In this document: piece by piece, positions 43,601-48,569 of the stretch
Position numbering within the stretch: the stretch's first letter is position 1
Layout of the letters: each line of letters opens with the position of its first letter
Assembly: GCA_032718565.1 (NCBI GenBank)
Contig: JAVGVS010000514.1
Span: forward strand, 124,001 to 188,000
Reading direction: 5' to 3'
Origin: Distichodus sexfasciatus
Lineage: Eukaryota > Chordata > Actinopteri > Characiformes > Distichodontidae
DNA length: 64,000 nucleotides
Translations under genes and position numbers: made by a program
Notes under the pieces: model-generated
Database searches by the model: none
Seen by the model: only the letters and a program-made list of their open reading frames with translations
Told to the model about the DNA's origin: nothing

Positions 43601-45070
43601 AGCTCTACCAGGCTTAAACTCGACTGGCTTTCCCAGAATTCATCAAAGTTGGCGAACCCAAGCTCTCTAGGGTTTTTACAAGCAGTTTGATAAGTGTAGA
43701 ACATAACCCTACAGCTGACCTGGTCATAAACCTGGCTATAATCTAATCCTAAACCTGACTGTAAATCTAATCATATCCATAAACCTGACTGCAACCTAAT
43801 CCTAACCTTAAACCTGACTGTAACCCTAAAAATCACCAAAATCTAATCTTAACCCTAAACCTGAAGGTGATCTTAAATCTGACGTTAATATATTCCTAAA
43901 CCTGACTATAATCTAATCATAACCTTTCACCTTTAACCTGACCATACCATAGTCTTACCCCTAAACCTTACTATAGTCTTAACCTTACCTTAAGCCTAGC
44001 TATAATGTGATCTTAAATCTGACCATAATCTAATACTAACCCTAAACCTGACCATAATCTAATACTAACCCTAAACCTGACCATACTGTAGTCCTTACCC
44101 TAAACCAGACCATAATCTAATCATAACCCTAAACCTGACCATACTGTAGTCCTTACCCTAAACCTGACCATAATCTAATACTAACCCTAAACTTGACCAT
44201 AAACTAATCCTAATCCTGACTATAACCTAATCCTAAACTAGACTCATCCTAACCTTAAACCTCAACATACCCTAGCTCTAACCCATAACCTGACCATAAA
44301 CTAATCCTAACCCTAAACCTGATTATAAACTAATCATGACCCTAAACCTGACTTTACTTTAATCGTAACCCTAAACATGACCATAAACTAATCCTAACAC
44401 TAAACCTGACTCTAACCCTCACTATAATTTAATCCTAACCATAAACCTAGCTATACACTAATCCTGACCCTAAACCTCACTATATTCCTTGTATGTGACA
44501 ACATACTTGGCAATAAACTGCATTCTGATTCTGACAATATATACATTATATAGAGTAATATACTGTATATATATATTCAGCTGGTGGACAGGTGACTGAC
44601 CGCTGCATGTACCGTGTCTTTAACATCTGTTATTTGCCTGTTTGTGCCTTGTCCAGGTTTGATATAGTTTTAATGAAGGAGGGCAGAATGAAAGGTCAAG
44701 CCTTCATCGGACTCCCCAGTGAGAAAAGTGCACAGAAGGCCCTGAGGGACACCAATGGCTTCGTGCTGCACGACCGGCCCCTCGTCGTCGTATCCTTTCA
44801 CAAAAAAAAACCCTCCACCTTTATTCCTTTCCCAAAACGCCAGGAAATGTCAGCATCCCCGGCATCGAGCGAGAGCTTTACAGCTTGAGCTTTGAATGCC
44901 AAGCGCGTCTCTCTAAGAATTTTAATTGCTAAGGTTTGCCCTTTTACACGCCTTAATCGTGCCACGCTAAGCAGTTGAGACTTAACTTGGATCGCAGCAA
45001 TTTGCCCGATCGGCGAGACCCAAGCAGGACGCCAACGAGGGCAAGGCGGGGGCCAAGAAACGCTGAAGAG
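12723..45070 (+). CDS. rnpc3: rnpc3 gene: U11/U12 snRNP 65 kDa protein, minor spliceosome
   Basis: RNPC3 (U11/U12-65K) is a nuclear RNA-binding protein of the U11/U12 di-snRNP. In the family the N-terminal RRM region contacts the U11-59K protein and the C-terminal RRM binds the U12 snRNA 3' hairpin, which bridges the two ends of U12-type introns. Fourteen coding exons can be placed in family order: 12727-12893, 14749-14796, 14876-14985, 15120-15189, 20863-20973, 25086-25154, 28477-28612, 31172-31297, 32129-32277, 38578-38748, 41956-42050, 43539-43597, 44657-44789 and 44998-45066. They sum to about 480 codons, against about 517 in human. Diagnostic segments are LIVRHLPAELDRVEKEDLL, LGRTLVVEFARDQD, VLHLMNKMNLPCPFGP, RRELEKGRLSRD and EGRMKGQAFIGLP. 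Exons 6 and 8-14 are intact and phase-compatible. Exons 1, 2, 4, 5 and 7 carry small frameshifts. The ATG at 12727 lies 4 nt after a good acceptor, so a 5' noncoding exon upstream is likely. Confidence 0.93.
13065..14510 (-). mobile_element. TIR element, family F copy 2, split by a hAT-like insertion
   Basis: GCG-rich family F sequence runs from about 13065 to 13368 and resumes at 14482-14510 (ending GTGAACGAGGCCTAA). The gap is the hAT-like element at 13369-14481. Confidence 0.8.
13369..14481. mobile_element. hAT-like non-autonomous element (GGGCTGCAAC ends)
   Basis: Ends TGGGGCTGCAACTA and GTTGCACCCCTA, flanked by an 8-bp target duplication TTTCAGAC/GTTCAGAC (7 of 8), which is the hAT size. 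There is no transposase ORF. About 600 bp of the interior (13680-14390) matches the interior of the element at 33725-34680, although the ends differ. Confidence 0.85.
14749..14796 (+). CDS. rnpc3: rnpc3 exon 2 (RRM1 RNP1 region)
   Basis: The exon lies between a TTCCTAG acceptor and a GGTAAG donor and is 48 bp, exactly the 16 codons expected (human KHTAFATF...). The in-frame translation starts KHTA and then reads LLRSASGVFSLR. One extra T after GCTTT would restore KHTAFAAF. Since the total length is preserved, two compensating indels are the simplest reading. In the family this segment holds the RNP1-like core of RRM1. Confidence 0.75.
14876..14985 (+). CDS. rnpc3: rnpc3 exon 3 (end of RRM1)
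   Basis: The acceptor is CTCCTGCAG and the donor GG|GTAGGC. The exon is open throughout: ALKWLHQLRILGRT, then LVVEFARDQDNVVVLNNPPVSDG. This is the last helix and strand of RRM1 (human ALTRLHQLKLLGHTLVVEFAKEQD). It ends in phase 2. Confidence 0.93.
15120..15189 (+). CDS. rnpc3: rnpc3 exon 4 (linker; frameshifted)
   Basis: The acceptor is CGTTTTCAG and the donor GGG|GTGATG; the exon is 70 bp. From the incoming phase it reads AHKGQKRTDECLSRR and then a stop. In the +1 frame the second half reads ADNSVMANLG, which suits the family linker before the proline-rich segment. One indel near 15150-15165 would join the two halves. Confidence 0.7.
15865..16494 (+). mobile_element. TIR element, family A copy 2
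   Basis: Same family and orientation as the 42282 copy, with ragged internal indels. It lies in the rnpc3 intron between exons 4 and 5. Confidence 0.9.
16607..16640. repeat. (CA)n microsatellite
   Basis: About 16 CA units in the rnpc3 intron after exon 4. Confidence 0.97.
17880..18060. repeat. Retroelement-type tail (TTCTTTATTTGCCACATGC)
   Basis: GATTCTTTATTTGCCACATG ... ACAGTAATGTGCTGAAATAG, then a long A-rich AAATAAATAAA run. A similar motif occurs at 21570-21760 (TTCTTTTATTTGTCACATAC). Confidence 0.5.
18487..18712 (-). repeat. tRNA-derived SINE, family B
   Basis: AGTGAGTGATTATTTGTCAT at one end; the other end has TCTGATCACTGAAGCG and an inverted B box (GGGACTTGAACC). Same family as 32771, 39139, 61443, 61820 and 63143. 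Confidence 0.82.
19074..19254 (-). repeat. tRNA-headed SINE, partial
   Basis: GCCTTTGGACTGTGGGAGGA, then CGCTGTGAGGCGGCAGCGC and ACCACTGAGCCACCGTGCCG at its end; same family as 3601-3942. Confidence 0.8.
19478..20091 (-). mobile_element. TIR element, family A copy 3
   Basis: Left TIR GTGACCCTCCACG with a small deletion, right TIR GCCGTGGAGGGTCAC. Opposite orientation to the 42282 copy. Confidence 0.9.
20863..20973 (+). CDS. rnpc3: rnpc3 exon 5 (frameshifted; ends ...FYVQ)
   Basis: The exon follows TTTTTCTCGCAG and ends TTCTACGTGCAG|GTAGTA. Its first frame gives LKFKPIRPLKYL and its last frame gives QFYVQ. These match the two ends of the vertebrate segment LTFPLNSCLKYMYPPP ... PKFYVQ, and the 111-bp length agrees (family about 38 codons). 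The interior needs at least two small indels. The 5.7-kb introns on each side are filled with TIR elements. Confidence 0.72.
21271..21312 (+). mobile_element. Solo terminal repeat of family A
   Basis: Only the right terminus remains: TTTGCGACAAACGACTGG, then GCCGTGGAGGGTCA. Confidence 0.75.
21560..21790. repeat. Retroelement-type tail with A-rich stretch
   Basis: CAAGATTCTTTTATTTGTCA ... CATTCAGTGAAATATACAG, then AAAAAAATATAAC and A-rich sequence. Same class as 17880. Confidence 0.5.
22190..22384 (-). repeat. Second copy of the 2700 repeat, inverted
   Basis: ATGAAAAGTCTATACAGTC ... GATCTAGTATGTGCAGATAT, reverse complement of 2750-2915. It is cut off at the left edge of family A copy 4. Confidence 0.65.
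22388..23009 (-). mobile_element. TIR element, family A copy 4
   Basis: Left TIR GTGACCCTCCACGGCAAAAC; the right TIR is partly lost (TGCGGAGTCAC). ATATGTG flanks resemble each other on both sides (possible target duplication). The left edge abuts the repeat at 22190-22380. Confidence 0.88.
23010..25085. other. rnpc3 intron 5 end: GC-rich patch and TE-like sequence
   Basis: 23265-23410 is GC-rich with a short (CTG)n run; its ORFs on both strands are not recognisable. 23990-24330 (AGTATGCATCTCAGGAAATG, GTACTAGGTAGTGCACATGA) resembles the reverse complement of 39478-39600, a common teleost TIR-type sequence. Confidence 0.5.
25086..25154 (+). CDS. rnpc3: rnpc3 exon 6 (VLHLMNKMNLP)
   Basis: The exon is intact, 69 bp and phase 0 at both ends, with acceptor CTCCGCAG and donor ATG|GTACGA. 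It encodes VLHLMNKMNLPCPFGPVTAA followed by PPM, nearly identical to human VLHLMNKMNLPTPFGP. This is one of the strongest family signatures in the window. Confidence 0.96.
25242..25878 (-). mobile_element. TIR element, family A copy 5
   Basis: Both TIRs are recognisable (GTGAACCCTCCACG and GCCGTGGAGGGTCAC). Many internal indels compared with the 42282 copy. It begins 88 bp after rnpc3 exon 6. Confidence 0.9.
26296..27180. repeat. Direct repeat pair of about 170 bp flanking a TE-like middle
   Basis: 26296-26465 and 27014-27180 share CGTCATCGCGATATCAAATT, GCGAAGACAGCTCGAACTG and ATAACTGATATATTTGCAGG. The middle holds GGTCCTTGAATTTGATG...AGGTGTGGGAGCCCTG, the end of a common teleost TIR element. 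Confidence 0.75.
27180..28476. other. Unassigned rnpc3 intron sequence
   Basis: AT-rich with no supported gene. ORFs of 78-83 codons on both strands overlap each other and match nothing recognisable. Confidence 0.5.
28477..28612 (+). CDS. rnpc3: rnpc3 exon 7 (proline-rich to acidic linker; frameshifted at 5' end)
   Basis: The acceptor is GTCCATTTCAG and the donor GAGAG|GTTGGA. The 3' part reads SPLPKAGVSGSDESEYQSED followed by DEDKER, matching human ELSSKESEYESTDDEDRQR. From the incoming phase 0 the start reads FEVPRIFNALLA and stays out of frame with the acidic part, so one net indel is present before 28536. The exon is 136 bp, against about 48 codons in human. Confidence 0.75.
29126..29861. 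mobile_element. hAT-like element (GAGGTGG ends), perfect 8-bp TSD
   Basis: Ends CGGAGGTGGAAAAAGTACT and CACTTTCCACCTCTG, with perfect 8-bp flanking duplications GTCAAAAT at 29118-29125 and 29862-29869. The interior has repeated AAGTAAAAGTA motifs. 736 bp, non-coding. Confidence 0.88.
30282..30683 (+). mobile_element. TIR element, family A copy 6 (internally deleted)
   Basis: Both ends are present but the element is only 402 bp. A segment before the right TIR is missing (GAAACTTTCTCGG joins sequences about 200 bp apart in full copies). Confidence 0.9.
31172..31297 (+). CDS. rnpc3: rnpc3 exon 8 (basic linker)
   Basis: The acceptor is CGAAAACAG and the donor CACAG|GTAAGA. The exon is intact: MIRLMGLVKQSCKRPSRSKS, then ASVRKKPKLKDLLFAPKSDS. 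It corresponds to human MTKLMELANLQPKRPKT ... RKKRKIKDML. The stretch is strongly basic and probably carries nuclear-localisation residues (inference). Confidence 0.94.
31580..32076. mobile_element. Probable TIR element (TAGGGTTTTGTGATAT / GCCCAGCCCTA)
   Basis: Imperfect inverted ends and an AT-rich interior without an ORF, ending about 50 bp before rnpc3 exon 9. No clear target duplication. Confidence 0.5.
32129..32277 (+). CDS. rnpc3: rnpc3 exon 9 (PSDVFEQ ... KKIEFHIS)
   Basis: The acceptor is GTTCTCCAG and the donor ACAG|GTGAGA. The exon is intact and encodes FQPSDVFEQLPSLAHKKIEF followed by HISSEAPG. Human has LPSDVFDQPQPVGNKRIEFHIS. The downstream intron (6.3 kb) is a nested transposon pile. 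Confidence 0.95.
32771..33021 (-). repeat. tRNA-derived SINE, family B
   Basis: AAGTGAGTGATTATTTGTCA ... GGATTGGAACGTGCGACC ... CGTTAGGCCACCAACCGCCC. The minus strand carries the tRNA-like promoter boxes. It is nested in the element at 32378-34738. Confidence 0.85.
33099..33385. mobile_element. Small TIR element (AGGGATGCATCGG ends)
   Basis: 287 bp with AGGGATGCATCGGTCCGATA at the left and GATCGGTGCATCCCT at the right. A fragment of the same family ends at 57189 in the amylase intron. Confidence 0.8.
33725..34680. mobile_element. hAT-like element (TAGGGGTGGGC ends), 8-bp TSD
   Basis: 956 bp bounded by TAGGGGTGGGC and GCCCACCCCTA, with flanks CGGATAAT/CCGATAAT (7 of 8). The interior from about 33990 (GCTTATTAAATGTGTAAGAC) closely matches 13680-14390 of an element with different termini. 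Confidence 0.87.
35477..35792 (+). mobile_element. TIR element, family F copy 3
   Basis: Ends CCTTGTTCACACGGACGTC and CGTCCGTGTGGACGAGGCC. It sits inside the larger element at 35144-36171. Confidence 0.85.
35849..36140. repeat. Telomere-like minisatellite block 1
   Basis: Degenerate tandem units of about 29-30 bp built from CTAACCCTAAACCTGACCATAA-like phrases (for example CCTAACTCTAAACCTAATTC). It lies inside the element at 35144-36171. Confidence 0.8.
37479..38044. mobile_element. TIR element (TTAAAGATCCCATATTATGA ends)
   Basis: Ends TTAAAGATCCCATATTATG and GTATAGTATGGGACCCTTAA. 566 bp, no ORF, in the intron before rnpc3 exon 10. A TTAA at both edges may be the target site. Confidence 0.75.
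38578..38748 (+). CDS. rnpc3: rnpc3 exon 10 (GFGKMFP ... RRELEKGRLSRD)
   Basis: The acceptor is CCGATTTCCAG and the donor GACG|GTGGGC. The exon is intact: TEASMGFGKMFPSSRTCAEE, an acidic run, then IPSEFISRRELEKGRLSRD. It matches human IGFGKIFP ... MPSECISRRELEKGRISRE. The RRELEKGR segment precedes the C-terminal RRM. Confidence 0.96.
39139..39393 (-). repeat. tRNA-derived SINE, family B
   Basis: A near full-length copy with GGATTCGAACCTGCGACC (inverted B box) and the terminal CATCAACTGCCCC. Nested within 38911-40370. Confidence 0.86.
39649..40048. mobile_element. hAT-like element (TAGGGCTGGGT ends), 8-bp TSD
   Basis: 400 bp bounded by TAGGGCTGGGT and ACCCAGCCCTA, with target duplication GTACTTGG/GTACTTAG (7 of 8). 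Internal AATCGATATCG inverted motifs. Confidence 0.87.
40438..40627 (-). repeat. tRNA-derived SINE, family D
   Basis: GCAGCGTTTAGCAGGCCCTT ATCCAGAGC ... AGGATTCGAACCCACGACC ... ACTGCTAGACCTCC. An inverted copy is at 10165-10335 (CTGAACAAGATCTTGG ... AAGTAACTTTGGATAAGAGC). A head of SINE family B follows at 40690-40785. Confidence 0.8.
40690..40785 (+). repeat. SINE family B head fragment
   Basis: GTAACGTAAAGCATAGGGTG and TTGCCGGTTCAAGTCCTGG are the A- and B-box part only. Confidence 0.6.
40790..41500. repeat. Telomere-like minisatellite block 2
   Basis: Units such as AATCTAACCCTAATCTACTC and CCTAAACCTGACCATAATCT. A higher-order repeat of about 190 bp is visible (40929-41110 against 41119-41310 against 41321-41400). 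Confidence 0.85.
41956..42050 (+). CDS. rnpc3: rnpc3 exon 11 (start of C-terminal RRM)
   Basis: The acceptor is TGTCTGTCAG and the donor GAAA|GTGAGT. The exon is intact: MKKMSVFKNYEAGEPTCRLY, then IKNIGKQVEEK. This is the N-terminal helix and first strand (RNP2, LYIKNI) of the RRM that in the family binds the U12 snRNA 3' stem-loop. Confidence 0.96.
42282..42915 (+). mobile_element. TIR element, family A copy 7 (best-preserved)
   Basis: GTGACGCTCCACGGCAAAAC at the left and GTTTTGCCGTGGAGGGTCAC at the right, 634 bp. It is the cleanest copy and the best reference for the family. It is non-coding, thus a non-autonomous DNA transposon. Confidence 0.92.
43539..43597 (+). CDS. rnpc3: rnpc3 exon 12 (C-terminal RRM helix 1)
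   Basis: The acceptor is CCCTTCCAG and the donor ACAT|GTAAGC. It encodes DLKYIFGRYIDTSSEEERNM; human has DLKYIFGRYVDFSSETQRIM. It is intact, phase 0 in and phase 2 out. Confidence 0.96.
43705..44487. repeat. Telomere-like minisatellite block 3
   Basis: The longest block: repeated CCTAAACCTGACCATAATCT and AATCCTAACCCTAAACCTGA, period about 29-30 bp. It begins about 110 bp after rnpc3 exon 12 and abuts the LINE tail at 44488. Confidence 0.88.
44488..44536 (+). repeat. Non-LTR retrotransposon 3' tail
   Basis: CTTGTATGTGACAACATACT, then TGGCAATAAACTGCATTCTG ATTCTGAC: the 3' end pattern of teleost L2-type LINEs. Only the tail is present. Confidence 0.6.
44657..44789 (+). CDS. rnpc3: rnpc3 exon 13 (C-terminal RRM core; U12-type donor)
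   Basis: The acceptor is TTGTCCAG. The exon is intact: FDIVLMKEGRMKGQAFIGLP, then SEKSAQKALRDTNGFVLHDR. It contains the RNP1 strand (KGQAFIGLP). The donor is GTATCCTTT, the U12-type 5' splice-site consensus, and the exon ends in phase 0 after PLVV, so the junction falls before QFARS as in the vertebrate protein. Confidence 0.96.
44790..44997 (+). promoter_or_regulatory. rnpc3: U12-type (minor spliceosome) intron in rnpc3
   Basis: The 208-bp intron opens with GTATCCTTT, a full match to the U12-type 5' splice site RTATCCTTT. It has CTTAACT at 44981-44987, a good match to the branch consensus TCCTTAACT, with the branch adenosine (44985) about 12 nt before the AG, the spacing typical of U12 introns. 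There is no pyrimidine tract next to the AG, which also fits. The other rnpc3 donors seen are ordinary GT donors. The gene for a minor-spliceosome protein therefore depends on that spliceosome for its own last coding junction. Confidence 0.9.
44998..45066 (+). CDS. rnpc3: rnpc3 exon 14 (C-terminus and stop)
   Basis: The exon begins after ATCGCAG and encodes QFARSARPKQDANEGKAGAK, then KR and TGA at 45064-45066. Human ends QFARSARPKQDPKEGKRKC. Four bases after the stop is a strong U2-type donor (GAAGAG|GTGAGG at 45070/45071), so the coding terminal exon can also splice onward into the 3' UTR. Confidence 0.96.
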   Translation, partial: QFARSARPKQDANEGKAGAKKR

Positions 45071-45876
45071 GTGAGGACAAAGTGAATGAAAATGTGCATT
45101 TTATGAGTTATGTTTTTACACTTTTGCTTTGGGATACACCTATTGCTTTGGTTTAAACCTTGTCCGTTTCCTTGTCCTAACCCTAAACCTGACCATAATC
45201 GGCTAGTAAACTTGACAATAATCTAATCTTAACCCTATACCTTAAGTTATCTAATCCTAACCTCTAAACTTTACTATAATCTTAAACCTGACAATAATCT
45301 AATCCTAACCCTAAATCTGATTGACCGTAAACCTGACAGTAATCCTAAACCTCACCACAATCTAATCCTAACCGCAAACCTAACTGTAGCCCTAAACCTG
45401 ACTATATTATTATTATTATTATTATCTAATCTTAACCCTAAACCTGACAGTAATCTTATCCTAATCTTAAACTTGACTGTAATCTAAGTTAAAGATGTTA
45501 ATTTATGACCAAATTCAAATGTGACAAAAAAATTAAAAAGAACGTTCAAATTGCACCCGTTTTTTTTTTGATTGTGTCGACAACTGCGCTTTACTCCAAA
45601 CAACATTTGGGCTTTACAGGGTATTTTATTGACATATTTCAGGTGTTCTGTGTAATGTAATAATCACTTTGTGGCAAATTTAAACATTGGGTTTAAGAAT
45701 GAATTCTCAACATTTTGAAAATGGGTCAACATTTGCCGAAGATTTGGGAAAAGGTGCATTGTTTAATTTGGACAGTGAGTTTCTTGTCATTGTTGTGCTC
45801 ACGGATGAAATGGCTTTTGTTTTTCCACACCTAAATGGCCTTGTGGTCCTTGTTGAAGACGTTGGTGATCCTGCAG
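45067..45876 (+). other. rnpc3: rnpc3 3' UTR / alternative terminal intron
   Basis: This stretch lies between the post-stop donor (GAAGAG|GTGAGG, 45070/45071) and the USSE-activated acceptor (CCTGCAG, 45876). It would be 3' UTR in the short isoform and a U2-type intron in the long one. It contains a telomere-like minisatellite (45172-45490), a (TTA)n run at 45405-45424 and an ATTAAA at 45532-45537 that could be the proximal poly(A) signal (weak). Confidence 0.6.
45172..45490. repeat. Telomere-like minisatellite block 4 (rnpc3 3' UTR)
   Basis: CTAACCCTAAACCTGACCAT and related units, with a (TTA)n interruption at 45405-45424. It falls in the segment that would be an intron in the long-3'UTR isoform. 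Confidence 0.85.
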
Positions 45877-45912
45877 GAGCGTGAGCTCGTATCCTTACGC
45901 TGCATATCCTTT
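45877..45912 (+). promoter_or_regulatory. rnpc3: USSE: tandem U12-type 5' splice-site motifs in rnpc3 3' UTR
   Basis: GTATCCTTA (45889-45897) and ATATCCTTT (45904-45912) stand in tandem with 7 nt between the 8-mers. They lie just downstream of a 3' splice site, CCTGCAG, ending at 45876. This is the layout of the U11 snRNP-binding splicing enhancer described for the U11-48K and U11/U12-65K genes. In that system, U11 snRNP bound to the pair activates the upstream 3' splice site by exon definition, yielding a long-3'UTR isoform that lowers protein output. The motif is not followed by a branch site at U12 spacing, so it is not itself an intron start. The assignment rests on motif, spacing and gene identity. 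Confidence 0.88.
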
Positions 45913-46100
45913 CGGGAACAGAAACAACACCTTATAAAGTCCTGTTCATGTCTGATATGAGATGCTAGATGCTTTTTCTCTTTTTTGCCTCCAGCCCGGG
46001 AGCGAATACTGCATGTCATCAGGAGAAGTTGGTCACTGAGTCGAGTGCTTCATTTTTTTTATGTATTTGATTTTCTTAAGGATCAAAACAATTAATAATG

Positions 46101-46106
46101 AATAAA
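46101..46106 (+). terminator. AATAAA poly(A) signal, probable distal rnpc3 end
   Basis: A canonical AATAAA stands about 190 nt downstream of the USSE and about 1.04 kb after the rnpc3 stop, followed by a T-rich stretch (TTCTGTTTGATATGTTTT). It is the first full consensus hexamer after the USSE and would end the long-3'UTR isoform. Confidence 0.5.
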
Positions 46107-46799
46107 AAGAAACATTCTGTTTGATATGTTTTTATTGATGGTTTTTAACATTTCTGGGTTTGGTTCTGTGTTAAATTGGTGTGTATGTAGTTTAGATTTA
46201 GTCTTAGTGTTTAGACAAAAGAGTTACGTTTTATTTACATTTTTTGCCATTTCTTTGTAGTTTTGGTCTAGTTTTAGATTAGAAAATGTTCGTAAATTTT
46301 TAGAAAACTATTTGGAGGATGGTGTCCACCTTGGCCAAGATGGAAGCAGGAATCTGTGGCTGTTTATCGAAATGAGTCTTAAAGGCCAAACAGACAGAAC
46401 TTACACATTTGAGTGTAACTTAGACAAGCCAAAAATCAAAACAGTCAAGATTTTCATGTTACTTTTAACGTCATGTTTCGTGTTATTAATTAATTTGCTT
46501 TAAATGAAAACAGGTGCTTGTCAGTAGCTTAGATACATTTAATAATGAGTAACTTGTAGTTTAAAAGGCTGTTGTTTAAAAGTCACTAACATTGAGCTTG
46601 TCTCATCTTATTATCCAAAACTAATAGACATTTCAACACAACTTTATGATCAAAAATTTATTTTTAACCTGTCAACATCTTGTCTTGATCATACACAAAA
46701 GGCTGCTGATAAACATTTTTCATCAGTATAATTATACAGAAGCATAATGCACTTGAGAAGAAACAGTGCTGCTGAGCTTTTCTGAAGGAACAGACATGT

Positions 46800-47480
46800 T
46801 TTCATGAGGAAAATAGTTTTTCTGAAATAAGAAAGAATTTGTTTTTCAAAAATAGGGAGAGAGAGTTTCCATGGGGAAAAATGTTCTGAATTAATTAGAT
46901 AAATTTGTTCTGTTTTTCTGAAAGAGAGAAAGTTCTGTTTTTTATGGGGAAAAGAACATTTTTGATTTATGGTAAATATTTTTTTTTAGTATTAAGCAGA
47001 GTTTTTGTGGGACAATATCTTGCTCTATTTTTTTCTGAATTAAAGGGAACATATACATCGGGTAAAATACTTTGTTTGAATTAACAAGATAAAAATGAAT
47101 GATCAAGTGTAAAAGTGTTAATTTTTCTAAATTTACAAGATGAAGGCAATTTTTCTGAACAAGATTTTTTAAAATGGTATTTACAGGTTTTTATGGTAAA
47201 AAGCACTTTATCCGAATTAATGTGATAAGTTTGCTATTTTTCAAATTTAAGGGAAAATGGGACTTTTGTGCCGTTTTTCCTTAGTTACAGAGAAAGAGTT
47301 CTTGGTGAAAAAAAACAAACTTTTTCTAAATTAAAATAGTTATTTCCCCAGAATTAAGGAGATAAAGTTTGTGTGGGTTTTTTGCTGTTTTTCTACATTA
47401 AAGAGAAATGCTCATGGGGGAAGCACTTTTTTGGAATTAACACAATAAAACCAACCTATTTTTACTGAATTAATGAGTCG
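46800..47480. repeat. AT-rich degenerate tandem repeat, unit about 80-90 bp
   Basis: Recurring TTTTTCTGAATTAA, GGGGAAAAA and GATAAATTTG phrases, about 8 degenerate units 3' of rnpc3. No ORF. Confidence 0.6.
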
Positions 47481-47730
47481 TGTCTGTACACAGAAGGGAC
47501 GAGACGGTGCACCAGCAAACACACAAAACGCACACAAACAAGCAAAAAGAAGAATCCAGATGAAGCGGTCGCAGAGCAGACGGCCTTGAGTCAGCTCTGT
47601 GGGAGTTCAGGTCCAACAAATCTAACAAAACATACATTTTAACACAAAAGATGATGCATAAAAACTGCTATTGCAGTTTAAAAAATTATTTTTCATAACT
47701 GTTTAAAAGTGATGTTCAGTGTTATTATCA

Positions 47731-48566
47731 GTGTTGGGGAGTAACGAGTTACATGTAACAAAATTACGTAATTTAATTACAAAATAAAAGTAACAGTAAT
47801 CAGTTACTTTGAAAAAATGTGTAATTAGTTACTTTCAGGAACTATTCAGGATTACAATTTCAGTTACATCTCAATATCTTCTGCAGAAACATTGGCAATA
47901 TGTTTAATAATATTATTGTTTTGCCATTTTTTCTTGTGCACAACATCCTCCATTTACAGCTGAAAGTCTGATACTGGTTGGTTCTCTTACTAATTGGTTC
48001 TCTTATGTTTGAATTTGCAACACACACTTGCTGCTGGATCTACAGCCTACAAGCGGTCTGAGCTGCAGTTGCGAGGAGGCCTGCAATGCCAGATAGGAGC
48101 TACAATATAGGCCTAGCGCACTGCAGGAAATAAAAATGAGCTGTAGTGAGCAGATGCTATATGCACCATCAATCCCACACGAATAGACAACTGCTTATTC
48201 AGTGATGTTCACCAAATGTTGAATGTCAAATATTTGATTTAGCAGGCATAGGTATTCAAAGATCAGCATAATCTCACAGTAAAGTAGTGTTGAGGTGTTG
48301 AAGTCTGACACGGCTGTGGCTGTGTTGAGGGAGTTTAAAAGGATTTTGACAGCAGTCCGTGTTGAGTAATGCTTTAAGGTTAACCAGGTTTTAAAAACTG
48401 AAAATGGTTGACAGTTGAGAAAATTCATTCAAAATGTAGAAAAGTAATCCAAAAGTAATCAAATGTAATTAGTTACATTACTTTGTTAAAGTAATTGAAA
48501 TAGTTACACTCCTATTACATTTTAGATGGGGTAACTTGTAATTGTATTGCATTACATTTCCCAAGG
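47731..48566. mobile_element. Probable TIR element (GTTGGGGAGTAACG ends)
   Basis: Begins CAGTGTTGGGGAGTAACGAG and ends with repeated TAACTTGTAATTG...CATTACATTTCCCAA, a degraded inverse of the start. It is rich in AGTTACTTT/GTAATTAGTTAC motifs. No ORF. Confidence 0.65.
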
Positions 48567-48569
48567 CAG

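Noticed and set aside
44951..44958. CCTTAATC as the U12 branch site
   Set aside because: About 40 nt from the AG, beyond the usual U12 spacing; CTTAACT at 44981 is a better match at 12 nt.
45172..45490. A true telomeric repeat array
   Set aside because: Units contain CCTAAACCTGACC of about 29-30 bp, not a pure CCCTAA hexamer; it is a telomere-like minisatellite only.
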